Assembly: GCA_034359265.1 (NCBI GenBank)
Contig: CP136897.1
Coordinates: 31,483,501-31,547,500, forward strand
Origin: Canna indica
Taxonomy: Eukaryota > Streptophyta > Magnoliopsida > Zingiberales > Cannaceae
DNA: 64,000 bases
Direction: 5' to 3'
In this document: piece after piece, positions 44,991 to 57,379 of the stretch
Position numbering within the stretch: position 1 is the stretch's first letter
Layout of the letters: every line of letters begins with the position of its first letter
Made by a program: the position numbers and the translations under genes
The notes under the pieces: model-generated
Told to the model about the DNA's origin: nothing
Databases searched by the model: none
Seen by the model: the letters and a program-made list of their open reading frames with translations, nothing else

Positions 44991-45192
44991 TTATTTCTCT
45001 TATTTATTTACAAATTTTAATTTTTCGGGTCGGTTGGTCGATCGAGCCGGCCGTAGAGGTTGCGGCGGGCCCCGCGCGGGCGATCCACAGCCAAATTTTA
45101 TGTCGACGACGTCGTCCGTCCTTAACGTTTGGTTAGAAAGATTGGTAAAAAAAATGATCTCGTCGTGCAATCAAATAGGTAGTAAAAAAAAA

Positions 45193-45309
45193 GGTGCAAC
45201 ACGAGGACTTCCCAGGGGGTCACCCATCCTAGTACTACTCTCGCCCAAGCACGCTTAACTTCGGAGTTCTGATGGGATCCAGTGCGTTAGTGCTGGTATG
45301 ATCACACCC
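45193..45309 (-). rRNA. 5S rRNA: 5S rRNA gene, copy 102
   Basis: C29U, C6U; like copy 97 but without G30A. Confidence 0.91.
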
Positions 45310-45677
45310 GTCATGCACTTCTGATCGTCGGCTAATAAGGTTGAGCGTCCGAGGGATAGCTCGGGGTCATTTTCTTCGTCTCTTCGCGCACCTTTTAGCG
45401 CCACATGAAAAGGTGAAATCGGACAATAATGCACGGAGTTACGCCCGTTTAAAACGAAAAATAATAATTGAAATGTTATATTTCTTATTTATTTATAAAT
45501 TTTAATTTTTCGGATCGGTTGGTCGATCGAGCCGGCCGTAGAGGTTGCGGCGGGCCCCGCGCGGGCGATCGACAGCCAAATTTTATGTCGACGACGTCGT
45601 CCGTCCTTAACGTTTGGTTAGAAAGATTGGTAAAAAAAATGATCTCGTCATGCAATCAAATAGGTAGTAAAAAATAG

Positions 45678-45794
45678 GGTGCAACACGAGGACTTCCCAG
45701 GGGGTCACCCATCCTAGTACTACTCTCGCCCAAGCACGCTTAACTTCAGAGTTCTGATGGGATCCGGTGCATTAGTGCTGGTATGATCGCACCA
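45678..45794 (-). rRNA. 5S rRNA: 5S rRNA gene, copy 103, weakened terminator
   Basis: Full length; C47U, C24U, G1U. The proximal T run is reduced: the minus strand reads GCACCCTATTTTTTAC, so transcription may stop a few bases later. An extra C restores GCACCC. Confidence 0.9.
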
Positions 45795-46163
45795 GTCATG
45801 CAATTCTGATCGTCGGCCAATAAGGGTGAGCGTCCGTGGGATAGCTCGGGGTCATTTTCTTCGTCTCTTCGCGCGCCTTTTAGCGCCACGTGAAAAGCTA
45901 AAATCGGACAATAATGCACGGAGTTACGCCCGTTTTAAACGAAAAATAATAATTGAAATGTTATATTTCTTATTTATTTAAAAATTTTAATTTTTCGGAT
46001 CGGTTGGTCGATCGAGCCGGCCGTAGAGGTTGCGGCGGGCCCTGCGCGGGCGATCGACAGCCAAATTTTATGTCGACGACGTCGTCCGTCCTTAACGTTT
46101 GGTTAGAAAGATTGGTAAAAAAAATGATCTCGTCGTGCAATCAAATAGGTAGTAAAAAAAAAA

Positions 46164-46280
46164 GGTGCAACACGAGGACTTCCCACGGGGTCACCCATCC
46201 TAGTACTACTCTCGCCCAAGAACGCTTAACTTAGGAGTTCTGATGGGATCCGGTGCGTTAGTGCTGGTATGATCGCACCC
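46164..46280 (-). rRNA. 5S rRNA: 5S rRNA gene, copy 104
   Basis: Full length; C95G, G60U, G48U. Confidence 0.91.
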
Positions 46281-46648
46281 ATGATGCAATTCTGATCGTC
46301 GGCTAATAAGGGTGAGCGTCCGAGGGATAGCTCGGGGTCATTTTCTTCGTCTCTTCGCGCGCCTTTTAGCGCCACGTGAAAAATTGAAATCGGACAATAA
46401 TGCACGGAGTTACGCCCATTTTAAACGAAAAATAATAATTGAAATGTTATATTTCTTATTTATTTACAAATTTAATTTTTCGGGTCGGTTGGTCGATGGA
46501 GCCGGCCGTAGAGTTTGCGGTGGGCCCCGCGCCGGCGATCGACAGCCAAATTTTATGTCGACGACGTCGTCCGTCCTTAACGTTTGGTTAGAAAGATTGG
46601 TAAAAAAAATGATCTCGTCGTGCAATCAAATTGGTAGTAAAAAAAAAA

Positions 46649-46756
46649 GGTGCAACACGAGGACTTCCCAGGGGGTCACCCATCCTAGTACTACTCTCGC
46701 CCAAGCTAGCTTAAATTCAGAGTTCTGATGAGATCCGGTGCGTTAGTGCTGGTATG
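46649..46756 (-). pseudogene. 5'-truncated 5S gene, copy 105 (class S1)
   Basis: S1 marks plus U59A, G58U in the A box. Confidence 0.87.
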
Positions 46757-46958
46757 TTATTTCTCTTATTTATTTACAAATTTTAATTTTTCGGGTCGGT
46801 TGGTCGATCGAGCCGGCCGTAGAGGTTGCGGCGGGCCCCGCGCGGGCGATCCACAGCCAAATTTTATGTCGACGACGTCGTCCGTCCTTAACGTTTGGTT
46901 AGAAAGATTGGTAAAAAAAATGATCTCGTCGTGCAATCAAATAGGTAGTAAAAAAAAA

Positions 46959-47075
46959 GGTGCAACACGAGGACATCCCAGGGGGTCACCCATCCTAGAA
47001 CTACTCTCGCCCAAGCACGCTTAACTTCGGAGTTCTGATGGGATCCGGTGCGTTAGTGCTGGTATGATCGCACCC
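46959..47075 (-). rRNA. 5S rRNA: 5S rRNA gene, copy 106
   Basis: Full length; A101U, A77U. Confidence 0.92.
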
Positions 47076-47443
47076 GTCATGCACTTCCGATCGTTGGCTA
47101 ATAAGGGTGAGCGTCCGAGGGATAGCTCGGGGTCATTTTCTTCGTCTCTTCGCGCACCTTTTAGCGCCACGTGAAAAGGTGAAATCGGACAATAATGCAC
47201 GGAGTTACGCCCGTTTAAAACGAAAAATAATAATTGAAATGTTATATTTCTTATTTATTTATAAATTTTAATTTTTCGGATCGGTTGGTCGATCGAGCCG
47301 GCCGTAGAGGTTGCGGCGGGCCCCGCGCGGGCGATCGACAGCCAAATTTTATGTCGACGACGTCGTCCGTCCTTAACGTTTGGTTAGAAAGATTGGTAAA
47401 AAAAATGATCTCGTCATGCAATCAAATAGGTAGTAAAAAAAAA

Positions 47444-47560
47444 GGTACAACACGAGGACTTCCCTGGGGGTCACCCATCCTAGTACTACTCTCGCTCAAG
47501 CATGCTTAACTTCGGAGTTCTGATGGGATCCGGTGCGTTAGTGCTGGTATGATCGCACCC
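47444..47560 (-). rRNA. 5S rRNA: 5S rRNA gene, copy 107
   Basis: Full length; C114U, U96A, G65A, G58A. Confidence 0.9.
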
Positions 47561-47928
47561 GTGGTGCACTTCTGATCATCGGCTAATAAGGTTGAGCGTC
47601 CGAGGGATAGCTCGGGGTGATTTTCTTCGTCTCTTCGCGCGCCTTTTAGCGCCACGTGAAAAGCTGAAATCGGACAATAATGCACGGAGTTACGCCCGTT
47701 TTAAACGAAAAATAATAATTGAAATGTTATATTTCTTATTTATTTACAAATTTTAATTTTTCGGGCCGGTTGGTCGATCGAGCCGGCCGTAGAGGTTGCG
47801 GCAGGCCCCGCGCGGGCGATCGACAGCCAAATTTTATGTCGATGACGTCGTCCGTCCTTAACGTTTGGTTAGAAAGATTGCTAAAAAAAATGATCTCGTC
47901 GTGCAATCAAATAGGTAGTAAAAAAAAA

Positions 47929-48045
47929 GGTGCAACACGAGGACTTCCCAGGGGGTCACCCATCATAGTACTACTCTCGGCCAAGCACGCTTAACTTCGG
48001 AGTTCTGACGGAATCCGGTGCGTTAGTGCTGGTATGATCGCACTC
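47929..48045 (-). rRNA. 5S rRNA: 5S rRNA gene, copy 108
   Basis: Full length; G81U, G66C, A37G, C34U, G2A. TATA-like box changed (ggctaaaaagg on plus). Confidence 0.9.
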
Positions 48046-48412
48046 GTGATGCAATTCTGATCGTCGGCTAAAAAGGGTGAGCGTCCGAGGGATAGCTCGG
48101 GGTCATTTTCTTCGTCTCTTGGCGCGCCTTTTAGCGCCACGTGAAAAGCTGAAATCGGACAATAAAGCACGGGTTTACGCCCGTTTTAAACGAAAAATAA
48201 TAATTGAAATGTTATATTTCTTATTTATTTACAAATTTAATTTTTCGGGTCGGTTGGTCGATCGAGCCGACCGTAAAGTTTGCGGTGGGCCCCGCGCGGG
48301 CGATCGACAGCCAAATTTTATGTCGACGACGTCGTCCGTCTTTAACGTTTGGTTAGAAAGATTGGTAAAAAAAATGACCTCGTCGTGCAATCAAATTGGT
48401 AGTAAAAAAAAA

Positions 48413-48520
48413 GGTGCAACACGAGGACTTCCCAGGGGGTCACCCATCCTAGTACTACTCTCGCCCAAGCACGCTTAAATTCAGAGTTCTGATGAGATCC
48501 GGTGCGTTAGTGCTGGTATG
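48413..48520 (-). pseudogene. 5'-truncated 5S gene, copy 109 (class S1)
   Basis: S1 marks only. Confidence 0.88.
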
Positions 48521-48722
48521 TTATTTCTCTTATTTATTTATAAATTTTAATTTTTCGGGTCGGTTGGTCGATCGAGCCGGCCGTAGAGGTTGCGGCGGGC
48601 CCCGCGCGGGCGATCGACAGCCAAATTTTATGTCGACGACGTCGTCCGTCCTTAACGTTTGGTTAGAAAGATTGGTAAAAAAAATGATCTCGTCGTGCAA
48701 TCAAATAGGTAGTAAAAAAAAA

Positions 48723-48839
48723 AGTGCAACACGAGGACTTCCCAGGGGGTCACCCATCCTAGTACTACTCTCGCCCAAGCACGCTTAACTTCGGAGTTCT
48801 GATGGGATCCGGTACGTTAGTGCTGGTATGATCGCACCC
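48723..48839 (-). rRNA. 5S rRNA: 5S rRNA gene, copy 110
   Basis: Full length; C117U, C26U. Confidence 0.91.
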
Positions 48840-49207
48840 GTCATGCACTTCTGATCGTCGGCTAATAAGGGTGAACGTCCGAGGGATAGCTCGGGGTCAT
48901 TTTCTTCGTCTCTTTGCGCACCTTTTAAAGCCACGTGAAAAGGTGAAATCGGACAATAATGCACGGAGTTACGCCCGTTTAAAACGAAAAATAATAATTG
49001 AAATGTTATATTTCTTATTTATTTACAAATTTTAATTTTTCGGATCGGTTGGTGGATCGAGCCGGCCGTAGAGGTTGCGGCGGGCCCCGCGCGGGCGATC
49101 GACAGCCAAATTTTATGTCGACGACGTCGTCCGTCCTTAACGTTTGGTTAGAAAGATTGGTAAAAAAAATGATCTCGTCATGCAATCAAATAGGTAGTAA
49201 AAAAAAA

Positions 49208-49324
49208 GGTGCAACACGAGGACTTCCCAGGGGGTCACCCATCCTAGTACTACCCTCGCCCAAGCGCGCTTAACTTCGGAGTTCTGATGGGATCCGGTGC
49301 ATTAGTGATGGTATGATCGCACCT
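49208..49324 (-). rRNA. 5S rRNA: 5S rRNA gene, copy 111
   Basis: Full length; A71G, U59C, C24U, G17U, G1A. Confidence 0.9.
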
Positions 49325-49692
49325 ATCATGCAAATCTGATCGTCGGCCAATAAGGGTGAGCGTCCGAGGGATAGCTCGGTGTCATTTTCTTCGTCTCTTC
49401 GCGCGCCTTTTAGCGCCACGTGAAAAGCTGAAATCGGAAAATAATGCACGGAGTTACGCCCGTTTTAAACGAAAAATAATAATTGAAATGTTATATTTCT
49501 TATTTATTTACAAATTTAATTTTTCGGGTCGATTGGTCGATCGAGCCGGCCGTAGAGTTTGCGGTGGGCCCCGCGCGGGCGATCGACAGCCAAATTTTAT
49601 GTCGACGACTTCGTCCGTCCTTAACGTTTGGTTAGAAAGATTGGTAAAAAAAATGATCTCGTCGTGCAATCAAATTGGTAGTAAAAAAAAAA

Positions 49693-49800
49693 GGTGCAAC
49701 ACGAGGACTTCCCAGGGGGGCAACCATTCTAGTACTACTCTCGCCCAAGCACGCTTAAATTCAGAGTTCTGATGAGATCCGGTGCGTTAGTGCTGGTATG
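49693..49800 (-). pseudogene. 5'-truncated 5S gene, copy 112 (class S1)
   Basis: S1 marks plus A90C, G87U, G82A, so the C box is also damaged. Confidence 0.87.
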
Positions 49801-50002
49801 TTATTTCTCTTATTTATTTACAAATTTTAATTTTTCGGGTCGGTTGGTCGATCGAGCCGGCCGTAGAGGTTGCGGCGGGCCCCGCGCCGGCGATCCACAG
49901 CCAAATTTTATGTCGACGACGTCGTCCGTCCTTAACGTTTGGTTAGAAAGATTGGTAAAAAAAATGATCTCGTCGTGCAATCAAATAGGTAGTAAAAAAA
50001 AA

Positions 50003-50119
50003 GGTGCAACACGAGGACTTCCCAAGGGGTCACCCAACCTAGTACTACTCTCGCCCAAGCACGCTTAACTTCGGAGTTCTGATGGGATCCGGTGCGTTAG
50101 TGCTGATATGATCGCACCC
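50003..50119 (-). rRNA. 5S rRNA: 5S rRNA gene, copy 113
   Basis: Full length; C95U, A83U (C box), C14U. Confidence 0.91.
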
Positions 50120-50487
50120 GTCATGCACTTCTGATCGTCGGCTAATAAGGGTGAGCGTCCGAGGGATAGCTCGGGGTCATTTTCTTCGTCTCTTCGCGCA
50201 CCTTTTAGCGCCACGTGAAAAAGTGAAATCGGACAATAATGCACGGATTTACGCCCGTTTAAAACGAAAAATAATAATTGAAATGTTATATTTCTTATTT
50301 ATTTATAAATTTTAATTTTTCGGATCGGTTGGTCGATCGAGCCGGCCGTAGAGGTTGCGGCGGGCCCCGCGCGGGCGATCGACAGCCAAATTTTATGTCG
50401 ACGACATCGTCCGTCCTTAACGTTTGGTTAGAAAGATTGGTAAAAAAAATGATCTCGTCATGCAATCAAATAGGTAGTAAAAAAAAA

Positions 50488-50604
50488 GGTGCAACACGAG
50501 GACTTCCCAGGGGGTCACCCATCCTAGTACTACCTTCGCCCAAGCGCGCTTAACTTCGGAGTTCTGATGGGATCCGGTGCATTAGTGATGGTATGATCGC
50601 ACCC
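50488..50604 (-). rRNA. 5S rRNA: 5S rRNA gene, copy 114
   Basis: Full length; A71G, G70A, U59C, C24U, G17U. Close to copy 111, 1,280 bp before. Confidence 0.9.
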
Positions 50605-50973
50605 ATCATGCAATTCTGATCGTCGGCCAATAAGGGTGAGCGTCCGAGGGATAGCTCGGGGTCATTTTCTTCGTCTCTTCGCGCGCCTTTTAGCGCCACG
50701 TGAAAAGCTGAAATCGGACAATAATGCACGGAGTTACGCCCGTTTTAAACGAAAAATAATAATTGAAATGTTATATTTCTTATTTATTTACAAATTTTAA
50801 TTTTTCGGATCGGTTGGTCGATCGAGCCGGCCGTGGAGGTTGCGGCGGGCCCTGCGCGGGCGATCGACAGCCAAATTTTATGTCTACGACGTCGTCCGTC
50901 CTTAACGTTTGGTTAGAAAGATTGGTAAAAAGAATGATCTAGTCGTGCAATCAAATTGGTAGTAAAAAAAAAT

Positions 50974-51090
50974 GGTGCAACACGAGGACTTCCCACGGGG
51001 TCACCCATCCTAGTACTACTCTCGCCCAAGCACGCTTAACTTAGGAGTTCTGATGGGATCCGGTGCGTTAGTGCTGGTATGATCGCACCC
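50974..51090 (-). rRNA. 5S rRNA: 5S rRNA gene, copy 115
   Basis: Full length; C95G, G48U. The T run starts one base late (minus GCACCATTTTTTTTT). Confidence 0.91.
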
Positions 51091-51458
51091 ATGATGCAAT
51101 TCTGATCGTCGGCTAATAAGGGTGAGCGTCCGAGGGATAGCTCGGGGTCATTTTCTTCGTCTCTTCGCGCGCCTTTTAGCGCCACGTGAAAAGCTGAAAT
51201 CGGACAATAATGCACGGAGTTACGCCCGTTTTAAACGAAAAATAATAATTGAAATGTTATATTTCTTATTTATTTACAAATTTTAATTTTTCGGGTCGGT
51301 TGGTCGATCGAGCCGGCCGTTTAGGTTGCGGCGGGCCCCGCGCGGGCGATCGACAGCCAAATTTTATGTCGACGACGTCGTCCGTCCTTAACGTTTGGTT
51401 AGAAAGATTGGTAAAAAAAATGATCTCGTCATGCAATCAAATAGGTAGTAAAAAAAAA

Positions 51459-51575
51459 GGTGCAACACGAGGACTACCCAGGGGGTCACCCATCCTAGTA
51501 CTACTCTCGCCCAAGCACGCTTAACTTCGGAGTTCTGATGGGATCCGGTGCATTAGTGCTGGTATGATCGCACCC
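51459..51575 (-). rRNA. 5S rRNA: 5S rRNA gene, copy 116
   Basis: Full length; A100U, C24U. Confidence 0.92.
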
Positions 51576-51944
51576 GTGATGCAATTCTGATCGTCGGCCA
51601 ATAAGGGTGAGCGTCCGAGGGATAGCTCGGGGTCATTTTCTTCGTCTCTTCGCGCGCCTTTTAGCGCCACGTGAAAAGCTGAAATCGGACAATAATGCAC
51701 GGAGTTACGCCCGTTTTAAACGAAAAATAATAATTGAAATGTTATATTTCTTATTTATTTACAAATTTTAATTTTTCGGATCGGTTGGTCGATCGAGCCG
51801 GCCGTAGAGGTTGCGGCGGGCCCTGCGCGGGCGATCGACAGCCAAATTTTATGTTGACGACGTCATCCGTCCTTAACGTTTGGTTAGAAAGATTGGTAAA
51901 AAAAATGATCTGGTCGTGCAATCAAATAGGTAGTAAAAAAAAAA

Positions 51945-52061
51945 GGTGCAACACGAGGACTTCCCACGGGGTAACCCATCCTAGTACTACTCTCGCCCAA
52001 GCACGCTTAACTTCGGAGTTCTGATGGGATCCGGTGCGTTAGTGCTGGTATGATCGCACTC
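51945..52061 (-). rRNA. 5S rRNA: 5S rRNA gene, copy 117
   Basis: Full length; C95G, G89U, G2A. Confidence 0.91.
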
Positions 52062-52429
52062 GTCGTGCACTTCTGATCGTCGGCTAATAAGGTTGAGCGT
52101 CCGAGGGATAGCTCGAGGTGATTTTCTTCGTCTCTTCGCGCGCCTTTTAGCGCCACGTGAAAAGATGAAATCGGACAATGATGCACGAAGTTACGCCCGT
52201 TTTAAACGAAAAATAATAAATGAAATGTTATTTTTCTTATTTATTTACAAATTTTAATTTTTCGGGCCGGTTGGTCGATCGAGCCGACCGTAGAGGTTGC
52301 GGCGGGCCCCGCGCGGGTGATCGACAGCCAAATTTTATGTCGATGACGTCGTCCGTCCTTAACGTTTGGTTAGAAAGATTGGTAAAAAAAATGATCTCGT
52401 CGTGCAATCAAATAGGTAGTAAAAAAAAA

Positions 52430-52546
52430 GGTGCAACACGAGGACTTCCCAGGGGGTCACCCATCCTAGTACTACTCTCGCCCAAGCAAGCTTAACTTCG
52501 GAGTTCTGATGGGATCCGGTTCGTTAGTGCTGGTATGATCGCACCC
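52430..52546 (-). rRNA. 5S rRNA: 5S rRNA gene, copy 118
   Basis: Full length; G58U, C26A. First member of the 966-969-bp dimer series. Confidence 0.91.
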
Positions 52547-52914
52547 GTGGTGCACTTCTGATCGTCGGCTAATAAGGTTGAGCGTCCGAGGGATATCTCG
52601 GGATGATTTTCTTCGTCTCTTCGCGCGCCTTTTAGCGCCACGTGAAAAGATGAAATCGGACAATGATGCACGAAGTTACGCCTGTTCTAAACGAAAAATA
52701 ATAAATGAAATGTTATTTTTCTTATTTATTTACAAATTTTAATTTTTCGGGCCGGATGGTCGATCGAGCCGGCCGTAGAGGTTGCGGCGGGCCCCGCGCG
52801 GGCGATCGACAGCCAAATTTTATGTCGATGAAGTCGTCCGTCCTTAACGTTTGGTTAGAAAGATTGCTAAAAAAAATGATCTCGTCGTGCAATCAAATAG
52901 GTAGTAAAAAAAAA

Positions 52915-53031
52915 GGTGCAACACGAGGACTTCCCAGGGGGTCACCCATCATAGTACTACTCTCGCCCAAGCACGCTTAACTTCGGAGTTCTGATGCGAT
53001 CCGGTGCGTTAGTGCTGGTATGATCGCACTC
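52915..53031 (-). rRNA. 5S rRNA: 5S rRNA gene, copy 119
   Basis: Full length; G81U, C35G, G2A; BamHI site lost. Confidence 0.91.
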
Positions 53032-53398
53032 GTGATGCAATTCTGATCGTCGGCTAATAAGGGTGAGAGTCCGAGGGATAGCTCGGGGTCATTTTCTTCG
53101 TCTCTTGGCGCGCCTTTTAGCGCCACGTGAAAAGCTGAAATCGGACAATAATGCACGGAGTTACGCCCGTTTTAAACGAAAAATAATAATTGAAATGTTA
53201 TATTTCTTATTTATTTACAAATTTAATTTTTCGGGTCGGTTGGTCAATCGAGCCGGCCGTAGAGTTTGCGGTGGGCCCCGCGCGGGCGATCGACAGCCAA
53301 ATTTTATGTCGACGACGTCGTCCGTCCTTAACGTTTGGTTAGAAAGATTGGTAAAAAAAATGATCTCGTCGTGCAATCAAATTGGTAGTAAAAAAAAA

Positions 53399-53515
53399 GG
53401 TGCAACACGAGGACTTCCCAGGGGGTCACCCATCCTAGTACTACCCTCGCCCAAGCACGCTTAACTTCGGAGTTCTGATGGGATCCGGTGCGTTAATGCT
53501 GGTATGATCGCACCC
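53399..53515 (-). rRNA. 5S rRNA: 5S rRNA gene, copy 120
   Basis: Full length; A71G, C20U. Confidence 0.91.
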
Positions 53516-53883
53516 GTGGTGCACTTCTGATCGTCGGCTAATAAGGTTGAGCGTCCGAGGGATAGCTCGGGGTGATTTTCTTCGTCTCTTCGCGCGCCTT
53601 TTAGCGCCACGTGAAAAGATGAAATCGGACAATGATGCACGAAGTTACGCCCGTTCTAAACGAAAAATAATAAATGAAATGTTATTTTTCTTATTTATTT
53701 ACAAATTTTAATTTTTCGGGCCGGATGGTCGATCGAGCCGGCCGTAGAGGTTGCGGCGGGCCCCGCGCGGGCGATCGACAGCCAAATTTTATGTCGATGA
53801 CGTCGTCCGTCCTTAACGTTTGGTTAGAAAGATTGCTAAAAAAAATGATCTCGTCGTGCAATCAAATAGGTAGTAAAAAAAAA

Positions 53884-54000
53884 GGTGCAACACGAGGACT
53901 TCCCCGGGGGTCACCCATCATAGTACTACTCTCGCCCAAGCACGCTTAACTTCGGAGTTCTGATGGGATCCAGTGCGTTAGTGCTGGTATGATCGCACTC
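53884..54000 (-). rRNA. 5S rRNA: 5S rRNA gene, copy 121
   Basis: Full length; U96G, G81U, C29U, G2A. Confidence 0.91.
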
Positions 54001-54367
54001 GTGATGCAATTCTGATCGTCGGCTAATAAGGGTGAGGGTCCGAGGGATAGCTCGGGGTCATTTTCTTCGTCTCTTGGCGCGCCTTTTAGCGCCACGTGAA
54101 AAGCTGAAATCGGACAATAATGCACGGAGTTACGCCCGTTTTAAACGAAAAATAATAATTGAAATGTTATATTTCTTATTTATTTACAAATTTAATTTTT
54201 CGGGTCGGTTGGTCGATCGAGCCGGCCGTAGAGTTTGCGGTGGGCCCCGCGCGGGCGATCGACAGCCAAATTTTATGTCGACGACGTCGTCCGTCCTTAA
54301 CGTTTGGTTAGAAAGATTGGTAAAAAAAATGATCTCGTCGTGCAATCAAATAGGTAGTAAAAAAAAA

Positions 54368-54481
54368 GGTGCAACACGAGGACTTCCCGGGTCACCCATC
54401 CTAGTACTACTCTCGCCCAAGCACGCTTAACTTCGGAGTTCTGATGGGATCCGGTGCGTTAGTGCTGGTACGATCGCACCC
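54368..54481 (-). rRNA. 5S rRNA: 5S rRNA gene, copy 122, 3-nt deletion
   Basis: 114 nt with the cccgggtc deletion of copies 56-58, plus A11G. First gene of dimer 1 of 4. Confidence 0.9.
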
Positions 54482-54849
54482 GTGGTGCACTTCTGATCGT
54501 CGGCTAATAAGGTTGAGCGTCCGAGGGATAGCTCGGGGTGATTTTCTTCGTCTCTTCGCGCGCCTTTTAGCGCCACGTGAAAAGATGAAATCGGACAATG
54601 ATGCACGAAGTTACGCCCGTTCTAAACGAAAAATAATAAATGAAATGTTATTTTTCTTATTTATTTACAAATTTTAATTTTTCAGGCCGGATGGTCGATC
54701 GAGCCGGCCGTAGAGGTTGCGGCGGGCCCCGCGCGAGCGATCGACAGCCAAATTCTATGTCGATGACGTCGTCCGTCCTTAACGTTTGGTTAGAAAGATT
54801 GCTAAAAAAAATGATCTCGTCGTGCAATCAAATAGGTAGTAAAAAAAAA

Positions 54850-54966
54850 GGTGCAACACGAGGACTTCCCAGGGGGTCACCCATCATAGTACTACTCTCG
54901 CCCAAGCACGCTTATCTTCGGAGTTCTGATGGGATCCGGTGCGTTAGTGCTGGTATGATCGCACTC
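54850..54966 (-). rRNA. 5S rRNA: 5S rRNA gene, copy 123
   Basis: Full length; G81U, U52A, G2A. Second gene of dimer 1; both A and C box changed. Confidence 0.9.
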
Positions 54967-55333
54967 ATGATGCAATTCTGATCGTCGGCTAATAAGGGTG
55001 AGAGTCCGAGGGATAGCTCGGGGTCATTTTCTTCGTCTCTTGGCGCGCCTTTTAGCGCCACGTGAAAAGCTGAAATCGGACAATAATGCACGGAGTTACG
55101 CCCGTTTTAAACGAAAAATAATAATTGAAATGTTATATTTCTTATTTATTTACAAATTTAATTTTTCGGGTCGGTTGGTCGATCGAGCCGGCCGTAGAGT
55201 TTGCGGTGGGCCCCGCGCGGGCGATCGACAGCCAAATTTTATGTCGACGACGTCGTCCATCCTTAACGTTTGGTTAGAAAGATTGGTAAAAAAAATGATC
55301 TCGTCGTGCAATCAAATAGGTAGTAAAAAAAAA

Positions 55334-55447
55334 GGTGCAACACGAGGACTTCCCGGGTCACCCATCCTAGTACTACTCTCGCCCAAGCACGCTTAACTTC
55401 GGAGTTCTGATGGGATCCGGTGCGTTAGTGCTGGTACGATCGCACCC
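55334..55447 (-). rRNA. 5S rRNA: 5S rRNA gene, copy 124, 3-nt deletion
   Basis: Repeat of copy 122 at +966 bp. Confidence 0.9.
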
Positions 55448-55815
55448 GTGGTGCACTTCTGATCGTCGGCTAATAAGGTTGAGCGTCCGAGGGATAGCTC
55501 GGGGTGATTTTCTTCGTCTCTTCGCGCGCCTTTTAGCGCCACGTGAAAAGATGAAATCGGACAATGATGCACGAAGTTACGCCCGTTCTAAACGAAAAAT
55601 AATAAATGAAATGTTATTTTTCTTATTTATTTACAAATTTTAATTTTTCGGGCCGGATGGTCGATCGAGCCGGCCGTAGAGGTTGCGGCGGGCCCCGCGC
55701 GAGCGATCGACAGCCAAATTCTATGTCGATGACGTCGTCCGTCCTTAACGTTTGGTTAGAAAGATTGCTAAAAAAAATGATCTCGTCGTGCAATCAAATA
55801 GGTAGTAAAAAAAAA

Positions 55816-55932
55816 GGTGCAACACGAGGACTTCCCAGGGGGTCACCCATCATAGTACTACTCTCGCCCAAGCACGCTTATCTTCGGAGTTCTGATGGGA
55901 TCCGGTGCGTTAGTGCTGGTATGATCGCACTC
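55816..55932 (-). rRNA. 5S rRNA: 5S rRNA gene, copy 125
   Basis: Repeat of copy 123. Confidence 0.9.
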
Positions 55933-56299
55933 ATGATGCAATTCTGATCGTCGGCTAATAAGGGTGAGAGTCCGAGGGATAGCTCGGGGTCATTTTCTTC
56001 GTCTCTTGGCGCGCCTTTTAGCGCCACGTGAAAAGCTGAAATCGGACAATAATGCACGGAGTTACGCCCGTTTTAAACGAAAAATAATAATTGAAATGTT
56101 ATATTTCTTATTTATTTACAAATTTAATTTTTCGGGTCGGTTGGTCGATCGAGCCGGCCGTAGAGTTTGCGGTGGGCCCCGCGCGGGCGATCGACAGCCA
56201 AATTTTATGTCGACGACGTCGTCCGTCCTTAACGTTTGGTTAGAAAGATTGGTAAAAAAAATGATCTCGTCGTGCAATCAAATAGGTAGTAAAAAAAAA

Positions 56300-56413
56300 G
56301 GTGCAACACGAGGACTTCCCGGGTCACCCATCCTAGTACTACTCTCGCCCAAGCACGCTTAACTTCGGAGTTCTGATGGGATCCGGTGCGTTAGTGCTGG
56401 TACGATCGCACCC
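56300..56413 (-). rRNA. 5S rRNA: 5S rRNA gene, copy 126, 3-nt deletion
   Basis: Repeat of copy 122; one flank base differs at about 56,454 (gcgtctgag). Confidence 0.9.
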
Positions 56414-56781
56414 GTGGTGCACTTCTGATCGTCGGCTAATAAGGTTGAGCGTCTGAGGGATAGCTCGGGGTGATTTTCTTCGTCTCTTCGCGCGCCTTTT
56501 AGCGCCACGTGAAAAGATGAAATCGGACAATGATGCACGAAGTTACGCCCGTTCTAAACGAAAAATAATAAATGAAATGTTATTTTTCTTATTTATTTAC
56601 AAATTTTAATTTTTCGGGCCGGATGGTCGATCGAGCCGGCCGTAGAGGTTGCGGCGGGCCCCGCGCGAGCGATCGACAGCCAAATTCTATGTCGATGACG
56701 TCGTCCGTCCTTAACGTTTGGTTAGAAAGATTGCTAAAAAAAATGATCTCGTCGTGCAATCAAATAGGTAGTAAAAAAAAA

Positions 56782-56898
56782 GGTGCAACACGAGGACTTC
56801 CCAGGGGGTCACCCATCATAGTACTACTCTCGCCCAAGCACGCTTATCTTCGGAGTTCTGATGGGATCCGGTGCGTTAGTGCTGGTATGATCGCACTC
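56782..56898 (-). rRNA. 5S rRNA: 5S rRNA gene, copy 127
   Basis: Repeat of copy 123. Confidence 0.9.
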
Positions 56899-57265
56899 AT
56901 GATGCAATTCTGATCGTCGGCTAATAAGGGTGAGAGTCCGAGGGATAGCTCGGGGTCATTTTCTTCGTCTCTTGGCGCGCCTTTTAGCGCCACGTGAAAA
57001 GCTGAAATCGGACAATAATGCACGGAGTTACGCCCGTTTTAAACGAAAAATAATAATTGAAATGTTATATTTCTTATTTATTTACAAATTTAATTTTTCG
57101 GGTCGGTTGGTCGATCGAGCCGGCCGTAGAGTTTGCGGTGGGCCCCGCGCGGGCGATCGACAGCCAAATTTTATGTCGACGACGTCGTCCGTCCTTAACG
57201 TTTGGTTAGAAAGATTGGTAAAAAAAATGATCTCGTCGTGCAATCAAATAGGTAGTAAAAAAAAA

Positions 57266-57379
57266 GGTGCAACACGAGGACTTCCCGGGTCACCCATCCT
57301 AGTACTACTCTCGCCCAAGCACGCTTAACTTCGGAGTTCTGATGGGATCCGGTGCGTTAGTGCTGGTACGATCGCACCC
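57266..57379 (-). rRNA. 5S rRNA: 5S rRNA gene, copy 128, 3-nt deletion
   Basis: Repeat of copy 122. Confidence 0.9.

Larger units (their letters stand above)
41330..45550. repeat. 2,114-bp tandem duplication (5 units, two copies)
   Basis: Genes 93-97 and 98-102 are spaced by exactly 2,114 bp. Marks such as ggttcgaaag occur at 41,389 and 43,503 but not at 45,617, which places the ends. It overlaps the second 3,702-bp block, so it arose after or during that event. Confidence 0.86.
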
